A stretch of DNA of 64,000 nucleotides, from assembly GCA_045613305.1 (NCBI GenBank), contig JAZLAU010000003.1, positions 1 through 64,000 on the forward strand, given 5' to 3'. This stretch comes from SFTJ01 sp045613305. Lineage in GTDB: Bacteria; Bacteroidota; Bacteroidia; Bacteroidales; Muribaculaceae. The position numbers and the translations under genes were made by a program. A model generated the notes under the pieces. The model did not search any database and was not told the DNA's origin. It saw nothing but the letters and a program-made list of their open reading frames with translations. This document shows positions 24,948 through 34,214 of the stretch, piece after piece (the first letter of the stretch is position 1; each line of letters opens with the position of its first letter).

Positions 24948-25367
24948 TTATTTCATTATCTCTTCATCATACAGCGACTTCATCCTCGCCACTATCTCAT
25001 CGCGAACTCGGCGAAATTCTGGCAACACTTCATCTTCGCTACCCTTAAAAGAGTCAGGGTCATCGAAACCTATATGCAACCGCATTTTCACTCTACCCGA
25101 AAACACCGGACAGCGTTCATTGGCACCACCGCAAACAGTTATCACATAATCCCACGATTCGCTCAAATAAGCATCTACTGATTTCGGATAATGCGAACTT
25201 ATATCAATGCCTATTTCTTTCATCACCTTAACAGCCAACGGATGCACCTCCTCAGCCGGCGAAACGCCTGCCGAACACACCGTCATTGAGGAATCAATAT
25301 TTTTCAACACCCCGTGCGCCATTTGACTTCGGCAACGATTTCCTGTACATAAAACTAATATCTTCAT
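24948..25367 (-). CDS. Arsenate reductase / low-molecular-weight protein tyrosine phosphatase
   Basis: 139 residues. The phosphate-binding loop CTGNRCRS (Cys7, Arg13) opens the protein, with the thioredoxin-coupled ArsC landmarks VCSAGVSPAEEVHPLAVKVM, ITVCGGANERCPVF and a DDPDSF loop. The second Cys pair (VCGG...RCP) suits the redox cascade of the ArsC family rather than a plain tyrosine phosphatase. It would reduce arsenate to arsenite in the cytosol. No arsenite exporter or ArsR is nearby, so a general phosphatase role remains possible. A -7 box lies 23 nt upstream, and the gene is divergent from the GH115 gene. Confidence 0.88.
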   Translation of the reverse strand: MKILVLCTGNRCRSQMAHGVLKNIDSSMTVCSAGVSPAEEVHPLAVKVMKEIGIDISSHYPKSVDAYLSESWDYVITVCGGANERCPVFSGRVKMRLHIGFDDPDSFKGSEDEVLPEFRRVRDEIVARMKSLYDEEIMK

Positions 25368-25389
25368 TGTTCGTAACTTTCGGTTATTT

Positions 25390-25397
25390 CAAATATA
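25390..25397 (-). promoter_or_regulatory. -7 box for the arsenate-reductase-like gene
   Basis: Minus strand TATATTTG, 23 nt before the ATG at 25367. Confidence 0.5.
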
Positions 25398-25469
25398 ACA
25401 CATTTTGTTGATTTGTGAGCCATTTACCTCATTTATAAGCCATATTATTCACTTTTTAATATTATTTCG

Positions 25470-25477
25470 TATTTTTG
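25470..25477 (+). promoter_or_regulatory. -7 box for the GH115 gene
   Basis: TATTTTTG about 41 nt before the ATG. The -33 element is not clear. Confidence 0.45.
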
Positions 25478-25517
25478 TTGTTTATAAAACTCAACATTTA
25501 ACCAAAACCAACATTTT

Positions 25518-28500
25518 ATGAAGAAAATCCTTAGAATCGCGCTTTCACTAATTCTCTTCAGCGTTTCAGCAAATGCTGCTTTAGCCGAAGTGATAATTAG
25601 CGAAACACCATTGCAAGAGGCATTCACCATTGCCGATGCCAACAAGAGCAGCGTTATTGTAGTTGACGCCAACGACGCACAAGTAGCGCAAGCCGCTGCT
25701 GAAGCTCTTGCCAGCGACATTGAAGCCGTTGCCGGCATTAAGCCACAAATTGCAAATTCCATCACTGCCGGCACATCACCTATCATCGTGGGCACTGTGG
25801 GACAAAGTGCTTTGATTGACCAACTTATTGCTTCTGGTAAAATCGACGCGTCGGAAATAACCGGCAAATGGGAAGCACACTCGTTGCAAGTTGTCGACAA
25901 TCCTGTTGAGGGAGTGGAACGTGCATTGGTCCTATTTGGTTCTAACGGACGAGGCACTGCATATGCCGTTTTCGAACTATCGAGCCTAATGGGCGTTTCG
26001 CCTTACATCTGGTGGGCCGATGTTGCTCCTAAAAAGATGGAGGCAATATATGCAAGCGGACAATCGGTTATCGGCGAGCCTTCAGTGAAATATCGCGGCA
26101 TTTTCATCAACGACGAAGATTGGGGGTTAACGCCTTGGGCTGCTAAAAACCTCGACTCGAAATACAACAACATCGGTCCTAACACCTATGCCAAGGTTAT
26201 GGAACTTTTGCTTCGCCTTCGTGCCAACACACTTTGGCCTGCCATGCACCTTTGCTCTGAAGCATTTTGGGCTAACAAAGACAACCTGCCAGTTGCTAAA
26301 AAATATGACATCGTGTTGGGTTCAAGCCACTGCGAGCAAATGCTTCGCGACAACGAATGGGAATGGCGCCGTTTTGAAGACCAAACCGGAACTTACGACA
26401 ACTGGAACTACGTTACCAACAAAGCAAAAATTCAACGATACTGGGAAGAACGTGTGGCTGAAAGTAAAGGATTCTCGGCCATGTACACACTTGGCATGCG
26501 CGGTGTTCACGACTGGGCCATCAGCGGATACCCAACCACCGAAGACAAAGTGCGCGGCTTAACAGAAATCATTTCGTTCCAACGCAGCTTGATTGAAAAG
26601 CATATTGGCGACCCTACTACTGTGCCTCAAGCGTTCATCCCTTACAAGGAAGTTCTCGAAGCCTATAACGCCGGCCTTCAGATTCCCGACGACGTAACTA
26701 TAATTTGGGTGGACGACAATCACGGCTACATCCGACAAATGCCTAAGGCTAACGAACAAGCTCGCTCTGGCGGAAACGGGGTGTACTATCACCTTTCTTA
26801 CTGGGGTACGCCATCCGACTACCTTTGGCTATGCTCTACTTCGCCTACGCTAATTAGCCACCAACTTACTATGGGCTATGAAAATGGCATTAAAGACCTT
26901 TGGATTATTAACATCGGCGATATTAAGCCTGCCGAAGCCGAACTCGAATTCTGCATGGAACTCGCTTGGGACATCAACCGTTGGGCTCCTGAAAAAGCAA
27001 TCGAATTCAACCGCTATTGGGCTGCTAAAACTTTTGGTGAAGAATATGCCGACGCTATTGCCGATATTAAAAACGAATACTACCGACTTGCTAACAACGG
27101 CAAACCCGAACATGTGTATAGCGTGGCTTACACTTACGACGAAAAAGACCAACGCATTGCCGACTATAAGGCAATAGTCGACAAAGTTGACGCTCTCGCT
27201 GCTCAAATTCCTGCCGAACTCTACGACGCGTTCTACCAAATGATTGAATACCCGGTGAAAGGCGCTTACTTGATGAACGTAAAAACTTTGCGCGCTTCTC
27301 AAAGCATCGACCTCGCTAATGTGGGACAACGTGAATTGGCTTTGCAATATGCTGCCGACGCGCGCTCTGCTTACCGACAAATCGAAATTCTAACAAAAAA
27401 ATACAACACTGGCATCAGCAACGGCAAGTGGAACGGCATGATGGACTTCCGTCCTCGCCAATTGTCGCAATTCTATATGCCTGCCACTGCTACTGCATCT
27501 TCAATCAATAACGCAAAGGCCGAACTTCCAAAAACCGAAACAGCAAGTGTTGCGGCGGCCGATTACATCAACTCTCGCGGTAGCATCAAAACTTTCAACG
27601 GTCTCGGTGTTGGCAGCCAAAGCATTGGCGTTTGGCCTCTTGACATGACTCAATACTCAAGCACAAACCTCGATGCTGCTCCTTATGTTGAATATGACGT
27701 GACTCTAAAGCCTGGCATTAACGACATTGCAGCTCGTTGCGTGCCTAACTTCCCTATCAACAGCAACTACGATGCGCGTGTGGCAATTTCGGTCGACGGT
27801 GCTAAGGCTACTACTAAATCGTTGAAACTTGTGGCTACTGAAGGCGTTTGGAACACTGCCGTGCTGCAAGGTTTTGTTGAAGCAAAGGTGAGCCACAAGG
27901 TGGATGAAGAAAAGACTGTGAAAGTGAAGGTGTATCTTCTTGACCCAGGCATTGTGCTTAGCGACGTATACGTTACTTATCCCGAAAACATCGACTTGAC
28001 ATTAACCGAAGAACTTATCGTAAACTATGACTTCGAACTCAAGCAAGATGGCACACCAAACCCTGTGGGCAACATCGACCGCGGAATTCCTTACGGTTGG
28101 GAATCGGTGGGGACACTGAAACTTGGCGCTAACGGCCTTAAATCGCACGGCATCAACCAAGATGCGGCAAATCTTCACGGCACTAATGTGTGCTGGATTA
28201 ACTCGGTGCCTATGCCTTCTTACTTTGAATTATCGCAAACAATTCCGGCCGATAAAATTGAGCCAGGTGTTTACAAAGTGAGTTGCATGCTTTTCATCGA
28301 AGAAAACAAGAAAACATCTTGCCGATTGTTTGCAAATAATAATGTGCAATACTACGGCTACGAAAGCGACTACACCAACCTTCTAACTGAAGGCGAAATT
28401 AACACCTATGCCAACTATTCTGGCCAAAATGGTGGTGGCCCGTTCAATTTGCGTGAAATGGCTGTATATGTTGTGGTTAATGAAGGCGAAAGCCTAAAAC

Positions 28501-29381
28501 TTGGCATCAAGAGCGGCAACAAGCGCAACGACGGCGCTACTGCTACCGATAACGCTGGTTGGTTTAAGGTCGACTTCTTCCGCATCGAAAAATGCTCTGA
28601 ATTGCCCGACAACAACATCAACGACCTTGAGTTGACAAAGAGCCTTATAACCAACTACGACTTTGAGCAATATATCGAGAACGGTGTGGTTAAAGAAAAC
28701 ACCTCGGGAGCCACTCGCCGCGGCACTGTTTACAACGGCATTTATGGTTGGACTATCAACGGCACATTCCCAGGCGACTCGTTTGGCATAAACAGCGACG
28801 CTGCCACAAAGCACGCCACTAACATTTGCTGGTTTCAGCCTAAAAACGGTTTCTTCAGCAACGACTTTGAACTTTGCCAAACAATCCCTGCCGAAAAGTT
28901 AGAACCAGGACGATATCTTGTGGAATGCTTGCTTTGGGTGGAAGAAGGTTTCCTTTCTACGGCTTCGCTTTTTGCAAATAACAATGTGCAATACTACGGT
29001 ATGGATTTCGATTACGAAAACAACACAAAGCCAACCGAAAACAACACATTTGCCGGCTATGTTGGTGGACTTAACGGGACTTTCAACCTTCAAGACATGT
29101 ATGTGTATGTCGACATTAAAGAAGGTGAAGACCTGAAATTAGGCATCCGCACAAGCAACATCAACGGCAACGGACAACCCGGAACCGACTACCGAAACGG
29201 TTGGTTTAAGGTCGACTATTTCCGCATTCACAAAGATTCTGAATCAGGTGTTAAGGACATAATCCTAAACCCTACTAAAAAGAAAGGCGTGTGGAATCTT
29301 AACGGCCAAATGGTGAAAAACACAAGCAACCTTACTCCCGGTTTCTACATCATCGACGGAGTGAAAACTTATATCAAATAA
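25518..29381 (+). CDS. GH115 glycoside hydrolase with duplicated C-terminal modules
   Basis: 1287 residues with signal peptide (MKKILRIALSLILFSVSANA). The GH115 alpha-glucuronidase core is recognisable from GSNGRGTAYAVFELSSLMG, YIWWADVAPK, KYRGIFINDEDWGLTPWA, NTLWPAMH, LGMRGVHDWA, IIWVDDNHGYIR and LWIINIGDIKPAE. GH115 removes 4-O-methyl-glucuronic acid from xylan or GlcA from arabinogalactan. After a beta-rich linker there are two related modules of about 180 residues, each opening with (L)ITNYDFE or LIVNYDFE and containing LFANNNVQYYG. They look like carbohydrate-binding jelly-rolls. The tail WNLNGQMV...GFYIIDGVKT resembles a short surface-sorting signal. It is monocistronic and convergent with the GH92 gene. 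Confidence 0.92.
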   Translation: MKKILRIALSLILFSVSANAALAEVIISETPLQEAFTIADANKSSVIVVDANDAQVAQAAAEALASDIEAVAGIKPQIANSITAGTSPIIVGTVGQSALIDQLIASGKIDASEITGKWEAHSLQVVDNPVEGVERALVLFGSNGRGTAYAVFELSSLMGVSPYIWWADVAPKKMEAIYASGQSVIGEPSVKYRGIFINDEDWGLTPWAAKNLDSKYNNIGPNTYAKVMELLLRLRANTLWPAMHLCSEAFWANKDNLPVAKKYDIVLGSSHCEQMLRDNEWEWRRFEDQTGTYDNWNYVTNKAKIQRYWEERVAESKGFSAMYTLGMRGVHDWAISGYPTTEDKVRGLTEIISFQRSLIEKHIGDPTTVPQAFIPYKEVLEAYNAGLQIPDDVTIIWVDDNHGYIRQMPKANEQARSGGNGVYYHLSYWGTPSDYLWLCSTSPTLISHQLTMGYENGIKDLWIINIGDIKPAEAELEFCMELAWDINRWAPEKAIEFNRYWAAKTFGEEYADAIADIKNEYYRLANNGKPEHVYSVAYTYDEKDQRIADYKAIVDKVDALAAQIPAELYDAFYQMIEYPVKGAYLMNVKTLRASQSIDLANVGQRELALQYAADARSAYRQIEILTKKYNTGISNGKWNGMMDFRPRQLSQFYMPATATASSINNAKAELPKTETASVAAADYINSRGSIKTFNGLGVGSQSIGVWPLDMTQYSSTNLDAAPYVEYDVTLKPGINDIAARCVPNFPINSNYDARVAISVDGAKATTKSLKLVATEGVWNTAVLQGFVEAKVSHKVDEEKTVKVKVYLLDPGIVLSDVYVTYPENIDLTLTEELIVNYDFELKQDGTPNPVGNIDRGIPYGWESVGTLKLGANGLKSHGINQDAANLHGTNVCWINSVPMPSYFELSQTIPADKIEPGVYKVSCMLFIEENKKTSCRLFANNNVQYYGYESDYTNLLTEGEINTYANYSGQNGGGPFNLREMAVYVVVNEGESLKLGIKSGNKRNDGATATDNAGWFKVDFFRIEKCSELPDNNINDLELTKSLITNYDFEQYIENGVVKENTSGATRRGTVYNGIYGWTINGTFPGDSFGINSDAATKHATNICWFQPKNGFFSNDFELCQTIPAEKLEPGRYLVECLLWVEEGFLSTASLFANNNVQYYGMDFDYENNTKPTENNTFAGYVGGLNGTFNLQDMYVYVDIKEGEDLKLGIRTSNINGNGQPGTDYRNGWFKVDYFRIHKDSESGVKDIILNPTKKKGVWNLNGQMVKNTSNLTPGFYIIDGVKTYIK

Positions 29382-29449
29382 GAAGACAACCCTCCGCAAG
29401 CATACGGTAATAACACCCGCAAGCATGCGGCGAGAAGTATGATAACAAA

Positions 29450-29483
29450 CAACGCCCGAAGTCAATTTGACCTCGGGCGTTGC
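29450..29483. terminator. Bidirectional terminator between GH115 and GH92
   Basis: CAACGCCCGA...TCGGGCGTTG hairpin with T-rich flanks on either strand, between two convergent genes. Confidence 0.75.
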
Positions 29484-29526
29484 CTTTATATTGAGAAATC
29501 CTTTTTTAGGATGTCAATCATTTCAA

Positions 29527-31800
29527 TTATAGCGGATTCACTGCCACCGGACGGTTTTCCTTTGCTGCACCAAATTCCTTGTTTGGTTCAGGACCCATAA
29601 CATACTTAATAGTACCGCCCTTAATGATTTCATCGTAAGTGATGTAACTCTTTTCGTATGGCTGACCGTTAACAAACACCTGTTGAATATAGATGTTTTC
29701 CTTGCTGTTGTTTTCAGCTTCAATAGTCAAGACATTACCACCGCGAACCTCAACAGTCATCTTGTCGAAGCGAGGGCTACCAAACACGAATGTACCGTCA
29801 GATGGATTTTCTTGATAGAATCCCATAGCAGAAAGCACATACCATGCCGACATTTGACCGCAGTCTTCATTACCAATCACGCCATCTGGCTTATCGGTGT
29901 AGAATTCGTCCATAATGAAGCGAACCTTTTCTGCAGCCTTCCATTGCTGACCTGCATAAGCATACATGTATGCAATGTGGTGGCTTGGCTCGTTACCATG
30001 AGCATATTGGCCAATCAAGCCTGTGATGTCGGCCGAAGGATTTTCGCCCATGCTGTCTTGGTTTACAAAGAATTCGTCAAGTTTAGCCAAGAACGCTTCA
30101 TCACCGCCAAACAATTCAATCAAACCATACACATCGTGAGGTGCAAAGAAAGTATATTGCCAGCCATTGCCTTCAGTGAAGTCACCCACTTGGTGAACAC
30201 TGTTTGCCGCATCATATGGTGTACGCCATGTTCCGTCGTCCATCTTTGGTCGGATAAACTGAATGTCACTATCAAAATATTGCTTGTAATACATTGCACG
30301 CTTTGTGTAGTGTTCGGCGTCTTCGGTCTTGCCCATCTTCTTTGCCATTGCTGCCACGCCCCAATCGTCTACTGCATATTCCATAGCAATAGATGTTGCT
30401 TCGTGAACTTTGTCGCATGGAATGTAACCACGTTCCACAACGTATGGCACTGCATTCTGACGTGGATAAACTGTTGTAGCCTTCATTGCAGCAAACGCTT
30501 CTTCAGCATCAAAACCGGTGAATCCCTTTAGATAAGCATCGGCAATGATAGGCACTGCGCTATAACCAGGCATACAGTTTGTTTCGCCACTCATCAACGC
30601 CCACACTGGCAACTTATCGTTTTGGCGATAAATTGATAGCATTGTGTTAACAAAGTCAGGCACCATTTCAGCATTCACGATTGTGAACAATGGGTTTAGT
30701 GTGCGATAAGTGTCCCACAACGACAATGTAGTGTAGTTTGTGTAACCCTTAGCAGTGTAAACCATGTCATCGATGCCACGATATTCGCCATTAACGTCGC
30801 AATATAGTGTTGGGGCTATCATTGTGTGATAGTTTGATGTATAGAACACACGCTTTGCAGCCTCATCATCCGATTCTACCTTAATTCTCGACAAACGCTT
30901 GTTCCATTGCGATGCGCAATCGTTCTTAACGCGGTCGAAATCAAAATCAGCAAGTTCGGCTTCCATATTTGCTGCCGCATTTTCGCAACTTACCGACGAC
31001 AACGCCACCTTAACCATAACTTGTGATTGTTCGCCAAAACTCAACACGCCCTTCACGGCTCGGTCCTTAAGTTGGTTAACATTTTCCACAAGCAAAGTGT
31101 CGTTATATAAAGCAAGGCTTTCAATCTTCTTGTCGGCCTTTAGCACAAAATAAGTCTTGCGCATTGGGCTCCAGCCACGAGTGTAACGGTAGCCTTCAAT
31201 AGTGAAATCATCCACTTTGCGAATGTACGACATAGTTGTGATTGAGCCATTACCTTCCTGAAGGTTTACAAGAATATGAGCAGGCTTGCCTTCTGGGAAA
31301 GAATATCGATGCAAACCTACGCGAGCTGTTGCAGTAAGTTCGGCCTTAATGTCATAGCGGTCGAGCATCACAGAATAATATTCCGGACGAGCCACTTCTG
31401 TTTCATGGCGATAATATGAAGCATAGCCATTGCTGATGTCATTTTGTTCGCCGCGAACCACATTCACAGCAGTCATTGGCATTACCATCACATCGCCCAA
31501 ATCGGCGCATCCCGTACCATTTAGGTGTGTGTGCGAGAATCCGATGCAAATGCTATCGCTATAGTGATAGCCTGAGCACCAATCCCAACCCTTATGAATA
31601 TTGTTTGGACCTAACTGAACCATACCAAAAGGCACACTTGCACCCACAAAGACATGGCCATGGAATCCGCTACCTATAAAAGGGTCTACATACTGAAGCA
31701 AATCTTCTTCTACTGTTTGCTCCGCTTGCGAGCAACTACCCATTGCAACCAATGCTGTAGCCGACAAGGCAAGTAAAAATTTCTTTGTAATCTGTTTCAT
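29527..31800 (-). CDS. GH92 alpha-mannosidase lipoprotein (first of three)
   Basis: 757 residues. Lipoprotein signal ALVAMGSCSQ (Cys about 23). The GH92 family, calcium-dependent exo-alpha-mannosidases, is shown by YVDPFIGSGFHGHVFVGA, HTHLNGTGCADLGDV, YAHGNEPSHHIAYMY and GNEDCGQMSAWYVLSAMGFY. The last two hold the substrate-binding His/Glu and catalytic acid-base regions typical of alpha-1,2-cleaving members. Last gene of a minus-strand unit GH130 - GH92 - GH92, with 25 bp between the two GH92 genes. It probably trims mannose from N-glycans or yeast mannan at the cell surface or in the periplasm. Confidence 0.95.
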   Translation of the reverse strand: MKQITKKFLLALSATALVAMGSCSQAEQTVEEDLLQYVDPFIGSGFHGHVFVGASVPFGMVQLGPNNIHKGWDWCSGYHYSDSICIGFSHTHLNGTGCADLGDVMVMPMTAVNVVRGEQNDISNGYASYYRHETEVARPEYYSVMLDRYDIKAELTATARVGLHRYSFPEGKPAHILVNLQEGNGSITTMSYIRKVDDFTIEGYRYTRGWSPMRKTYFVLKADKKIESLALYNDTLLVENVNQLKDRAVKGVLSFGEQSQVMVKVALSSVSCENAAANMEAELADFDFDRVKNDCASQWNKRLSRIKVESDDEAAKRVFYTSNYHTMIAPTLYCDVNGEYRGIDDMVYTAKGYTNYTTLSLWDTYRTLNPLFTIVNAEMVPDFVNTMLSIYRQNDKLPVWALMSGETNCMPGYSAVPIIADAYLKGFTGFDAEEAFAAMKATTVYPRQNAVPYVVERGYIPCDKVHEATSIAMEYAVDDWGVAAMAKKMGKTEDAEHYTKRAMYYKQYFDSDIQFIRPKMDDGTWRTPYDAANSVHQVGDFTEGNGWQYTFFAPHDVYGLIELFGGDEAFLAKLDEFFVNQDSMGENPSADITGLIGQYAHGNEPSHHIAYMYAYAGQQWKAAEKVRFIMDEFYTDKPDGVIGNEDCGQMSAWYVLSAMGFYQENPSDGTFVFGSPRFDKMTVEVRGGNVLTIEAENNSKENIYIQQVFVNGQPYEKSYITYDEIIKGGTIKYVMGPEPNKEFGAAKENRPVAVNPL

Positions 31801-31825
31801 TTAATTTATGCTGGGTTTAATGTTT

Positions 31826-34129
31826 TTACTTATGATTAGCCTTCAACTCAAACTTCAATGTTCCGGCGTTAATTAGGTCGTTCCAACCTATGCGGTAGCC
31901 ATTATGATTCTTGCCGCCAACCTTCACGCGCTTTATGTAGGCATCACCACCATCAGCCACTCCGGCCGGACGTGGAGCTTCAATCACCAATTGGTCTTTA
32001 CCCCATACTGCCTTGTCGAGTTTTATTGTCACCTTGTTGAAGATAGGTGTTGTCAAGGTATATTCGGCCTTACCCGGACAGTCAGGATAGAATCCTATCA
32101 TATTGAAAATTGCCCATGCCGACATTGTGCCTGTGTCGTCATTGCCTGGAATTCCGTCTGGAGTGTTGGTATAGTATTTGCGCAACAAGCGTTGAACTTC
32201 CTTTTGAGTGCGCCATTCTTCGCCCTTAAAATATGAGAACAAATATGCATAAGCAATGTCTGGCTCATTGGCTGGGTCGTAGTATCCCTTGTCGAACACC
32301 ATTTGCAAACGGTCAACAAACTTTTTACTGCCACCCATCAACTTTGCCAAGCCCTTAACATCGTGTGGCACATAGAATGTGTAATTCCAAGAATTTCCTT
32401 CATGGAAACCTGGCGATGGCTCAAAGTTTTCGCCTTGCTTTGGGTCAAACGGGCTATAGAATTCACCATTAGGCAAGATTGGGCGCAATGTGCCAAACTC
32501 TTTGCAATAATAGTTCTTATATCCCATCGAACGGCTCTTAAACAACGCCGCATCGGCACGATAGCCATTTGCCTTCTCTATGTTACCCGCCTTTTCGGCA
32601 CGAGCCGCCAATTCGGTTGCAATTTCCGACAAAGCAAAGTCGGCAATATAATATTCCAATGCGTGCGACACCGAGTTGTCGTAAGGCGTACGGTATGCAC
32701 AATATCCTGTTTCGATATATTCATCTATGTCGGGACGAAGCAAGTTTTGTGCGCCTGGTGTAGTAGCACCCTTCTTCATGGCTTCATAGGCATATTCAAT
32801 GTCGAAATCACGAAGACCACGCAACCAAGTGTCAACAATCACAGGAATTGCAGGGTCGCCTTCCATTGTGAATGTTTCACGGCCAAAGAGTTCCCACTTT
32901 GGCAACCAACCGCCTTCTTTATATATGTCGAGCATAGTTTTAACCATTTCAATCTGACGTTCAGGATAAACCATGGTCAACATTTGATGCACATTGCGGT
33001 AAGTGTCCCACAATGAGAACACTGTGTAGCGTTGTGTTGCTGTCTTTAGGATTTCATTGCTTTCCATCGCAGGATATTCACCATTCACGTCGTTAAGAAT
33101 ATTTGGATGTATAAGCATATGATAAAGTGCTGTGTAGAACACCACCTTTTGGTCTTGAGTACCGCCTTCTACAGTAATTCTCGACAAGTTTTCGTTCCAA
33201 TCGTCGTTGGCTTGTTGAGCAATTTGCTTAAAGTCACGGCCATGCATTTCTTTTTCAAGGTTTTCACGTGCATTTTCAATGCTCACAAACGAAACACCCA
33301 TTTGCACTTCCACTTGTTCGCCTTCGGCTGTATTATAGTTCAAATACACACCTATATCGTCGCCGGCCATTGGCTTTGCATAGTCGTCATAGAGTTTATA
33401 TTTCCCCGCTGTGGCATCCCACTCAGCCTCAGCAGTCATTGCACGCTGCTTTTTCCAAACGCCAGCCGATTCTGGAGCCTTGTTTACTCGCATTACAAAA
33501 TAAATTGGAAAAACGGCTTCAGGAACATAGCAGAAAGTGCCAAGCAACTTCACACCTTCATATTCGGTATCGCTCACCTTACGCACTTGTGCGCCGCTTT
33601 CGTTGGTTAGGCCTTGACCTAAATTAAGCAAAATGTGGCTTTGTCCTTTTGGGAACGTGAATCGCGACACACCCACTCGCGGTGTGGCTGTAACTTCGGT
33701 CTTGATGCCATATTTTGTCAAATAATTGCTGTAGTAGCCAGGGTGGGCTGTTTCGTCCTTGTAGTTACTGCCGTACTCCTTATAGTCTACTTTCAAATCG
33801 CCTGCAGTTGGCATAAGCAACAAAGAGCCCAATTCCGGACATCCCACGCCGCTCAAATTAACATGCGCATATCCCGTGAAAAACTTGTTGTGAAACTCAT
33901 ATGGTGTAGACCACCAACGAGCATCTTTGTCATACACATTGTCGTCGCTGCCCATCACATTAAACGGCACAACCGACATCAATCCGTTAGGTGTTACTGC
34001 CCCTGGGTTGCAAGTTCCAAAGTTTGTGGTTCCTATAAACGGATTTACATAATCAACCGGCTTTTGGGCCCAGCCACTCAATGCTGCCGAAACCACAGTT
34101 GCCAATATCAAAATTCCTTTTTTCATCAT
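31826..34129 (-). CDS. GH92 alpha-mannosidase, divergent subtype (second of three)
   Basis: 767 residues with a cleavable signal (MMKKGILILATVVSAALSGWA) and no lipobox, so probably periplasmic. GH92 is clear from YVNPFIGTTNFGTCNPGA, YAHVNLSGVGCPELGSL and GNDDTGTMSAWAIFNMIGFYP. Two places differ from its neighbours: HGNEPSHH is replaced by PANEPDIAYAY, and GNEDCGQ by GNDDTGT. In GH92 these regions help set linkage preference, so another mannosidic bond is likely, perhaps 1,3, 1,4 or 1,6; this is inference. Alternative start three bases downstream. It lies between GH130 and the first GH92; a terminator-like hairpin separates it from GH130. Confidence 0.94.
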   Translation of the reverse strand: MMKKGILILATVVSAALSGWAQKPVDYVNPFIGTTNFGTCNPGAVTPNGLMSVVPFNVMGSDDNVYDKDARWWSTPYEFHNKFFTGYAHVNLSGVGCPELGSLLLMPTAGDLKVDYKEYGSNYKDETAHPGYYSNYLTKYGIKTEVTATPRVGVSRFTFPKGQSHILLNLGQGLTNESGAQVRKVSDTEYEGVKLLGTFCYVPEAVFPIYFVMRVNKAPESAGVWKKQRAMTAEAEWDATAGKYKLYDDYAKPMAGDDIGVYLNYNTAEGEQVEVQMGVSFVSIENARENLEKEMHGRDFKQIAQQANDDWNENLSRITVEGGTQDQKVVFYTALYHMLIHPNILNDVNGEYPAMESNEILKTATQRYTVFSLWDTYRNVHQMLTMVYPERQIEMVKTMLDIYKEGGWLPKWELFGRETFTMEGDPAIPVIVDTWLRGLRDFDIEYAYEAMKKGATTPGAQNLLRPDIDEYIETGYCAYRTPYDNSVSHALEYYIADFALSEIATELAARAEKAGNIEKANGYRADAALFKSRSMGYKNYYCKEFGTLRPILPNGEFYSPFDPKQGENFEPSPGFHEGNSWNYTFYVPHDVKGLAKLMGGSKKFVDRLQMVFDKGYYDPANEPDIAYAYLFSYFKGEEWRTQKEVQRLLRKYYTNTPDGIPGNDDTGTMSAWAIFNMIGFYPDCPGKAEYTLTTPIFNKVTIKLDKAVWGKDQLVIEAPRPAGVADGGDAYIKRVKVGGKNHNGYRIGWNDLINAGTLKFELKANHK

Positions 34130-34152
34130 GATATGAATTTAGATTATCAGTA

Positions 34153-34199
34153 AAAAGAGAGCATAAGCCATTTTTGCTAATAGTCTTATGCTCTCTTTA
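34153..34199 (-). terminator. Intra-operon terminator or attenuator between GH130 and GH92
   Basis: Minus strand AAAGAGAGCATAAG ... CTTATGCTCTCTTTTT. A strong stem with a T tract 16 bp after the GH130 stop, inside an otherwise co-directional set. It may lower GH92 expression relative to GH130. Confidence 0.75.
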
Positions 34200-34214
34200 A
34201 TTTAGCGTTACTAA

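Noticed and set aside
25445..25957. Minus-strand 170-codon frame at the start of GH115
   Set aside because: Antisense shadow of the signal and N-terminal part of GH115; no family resemblance.
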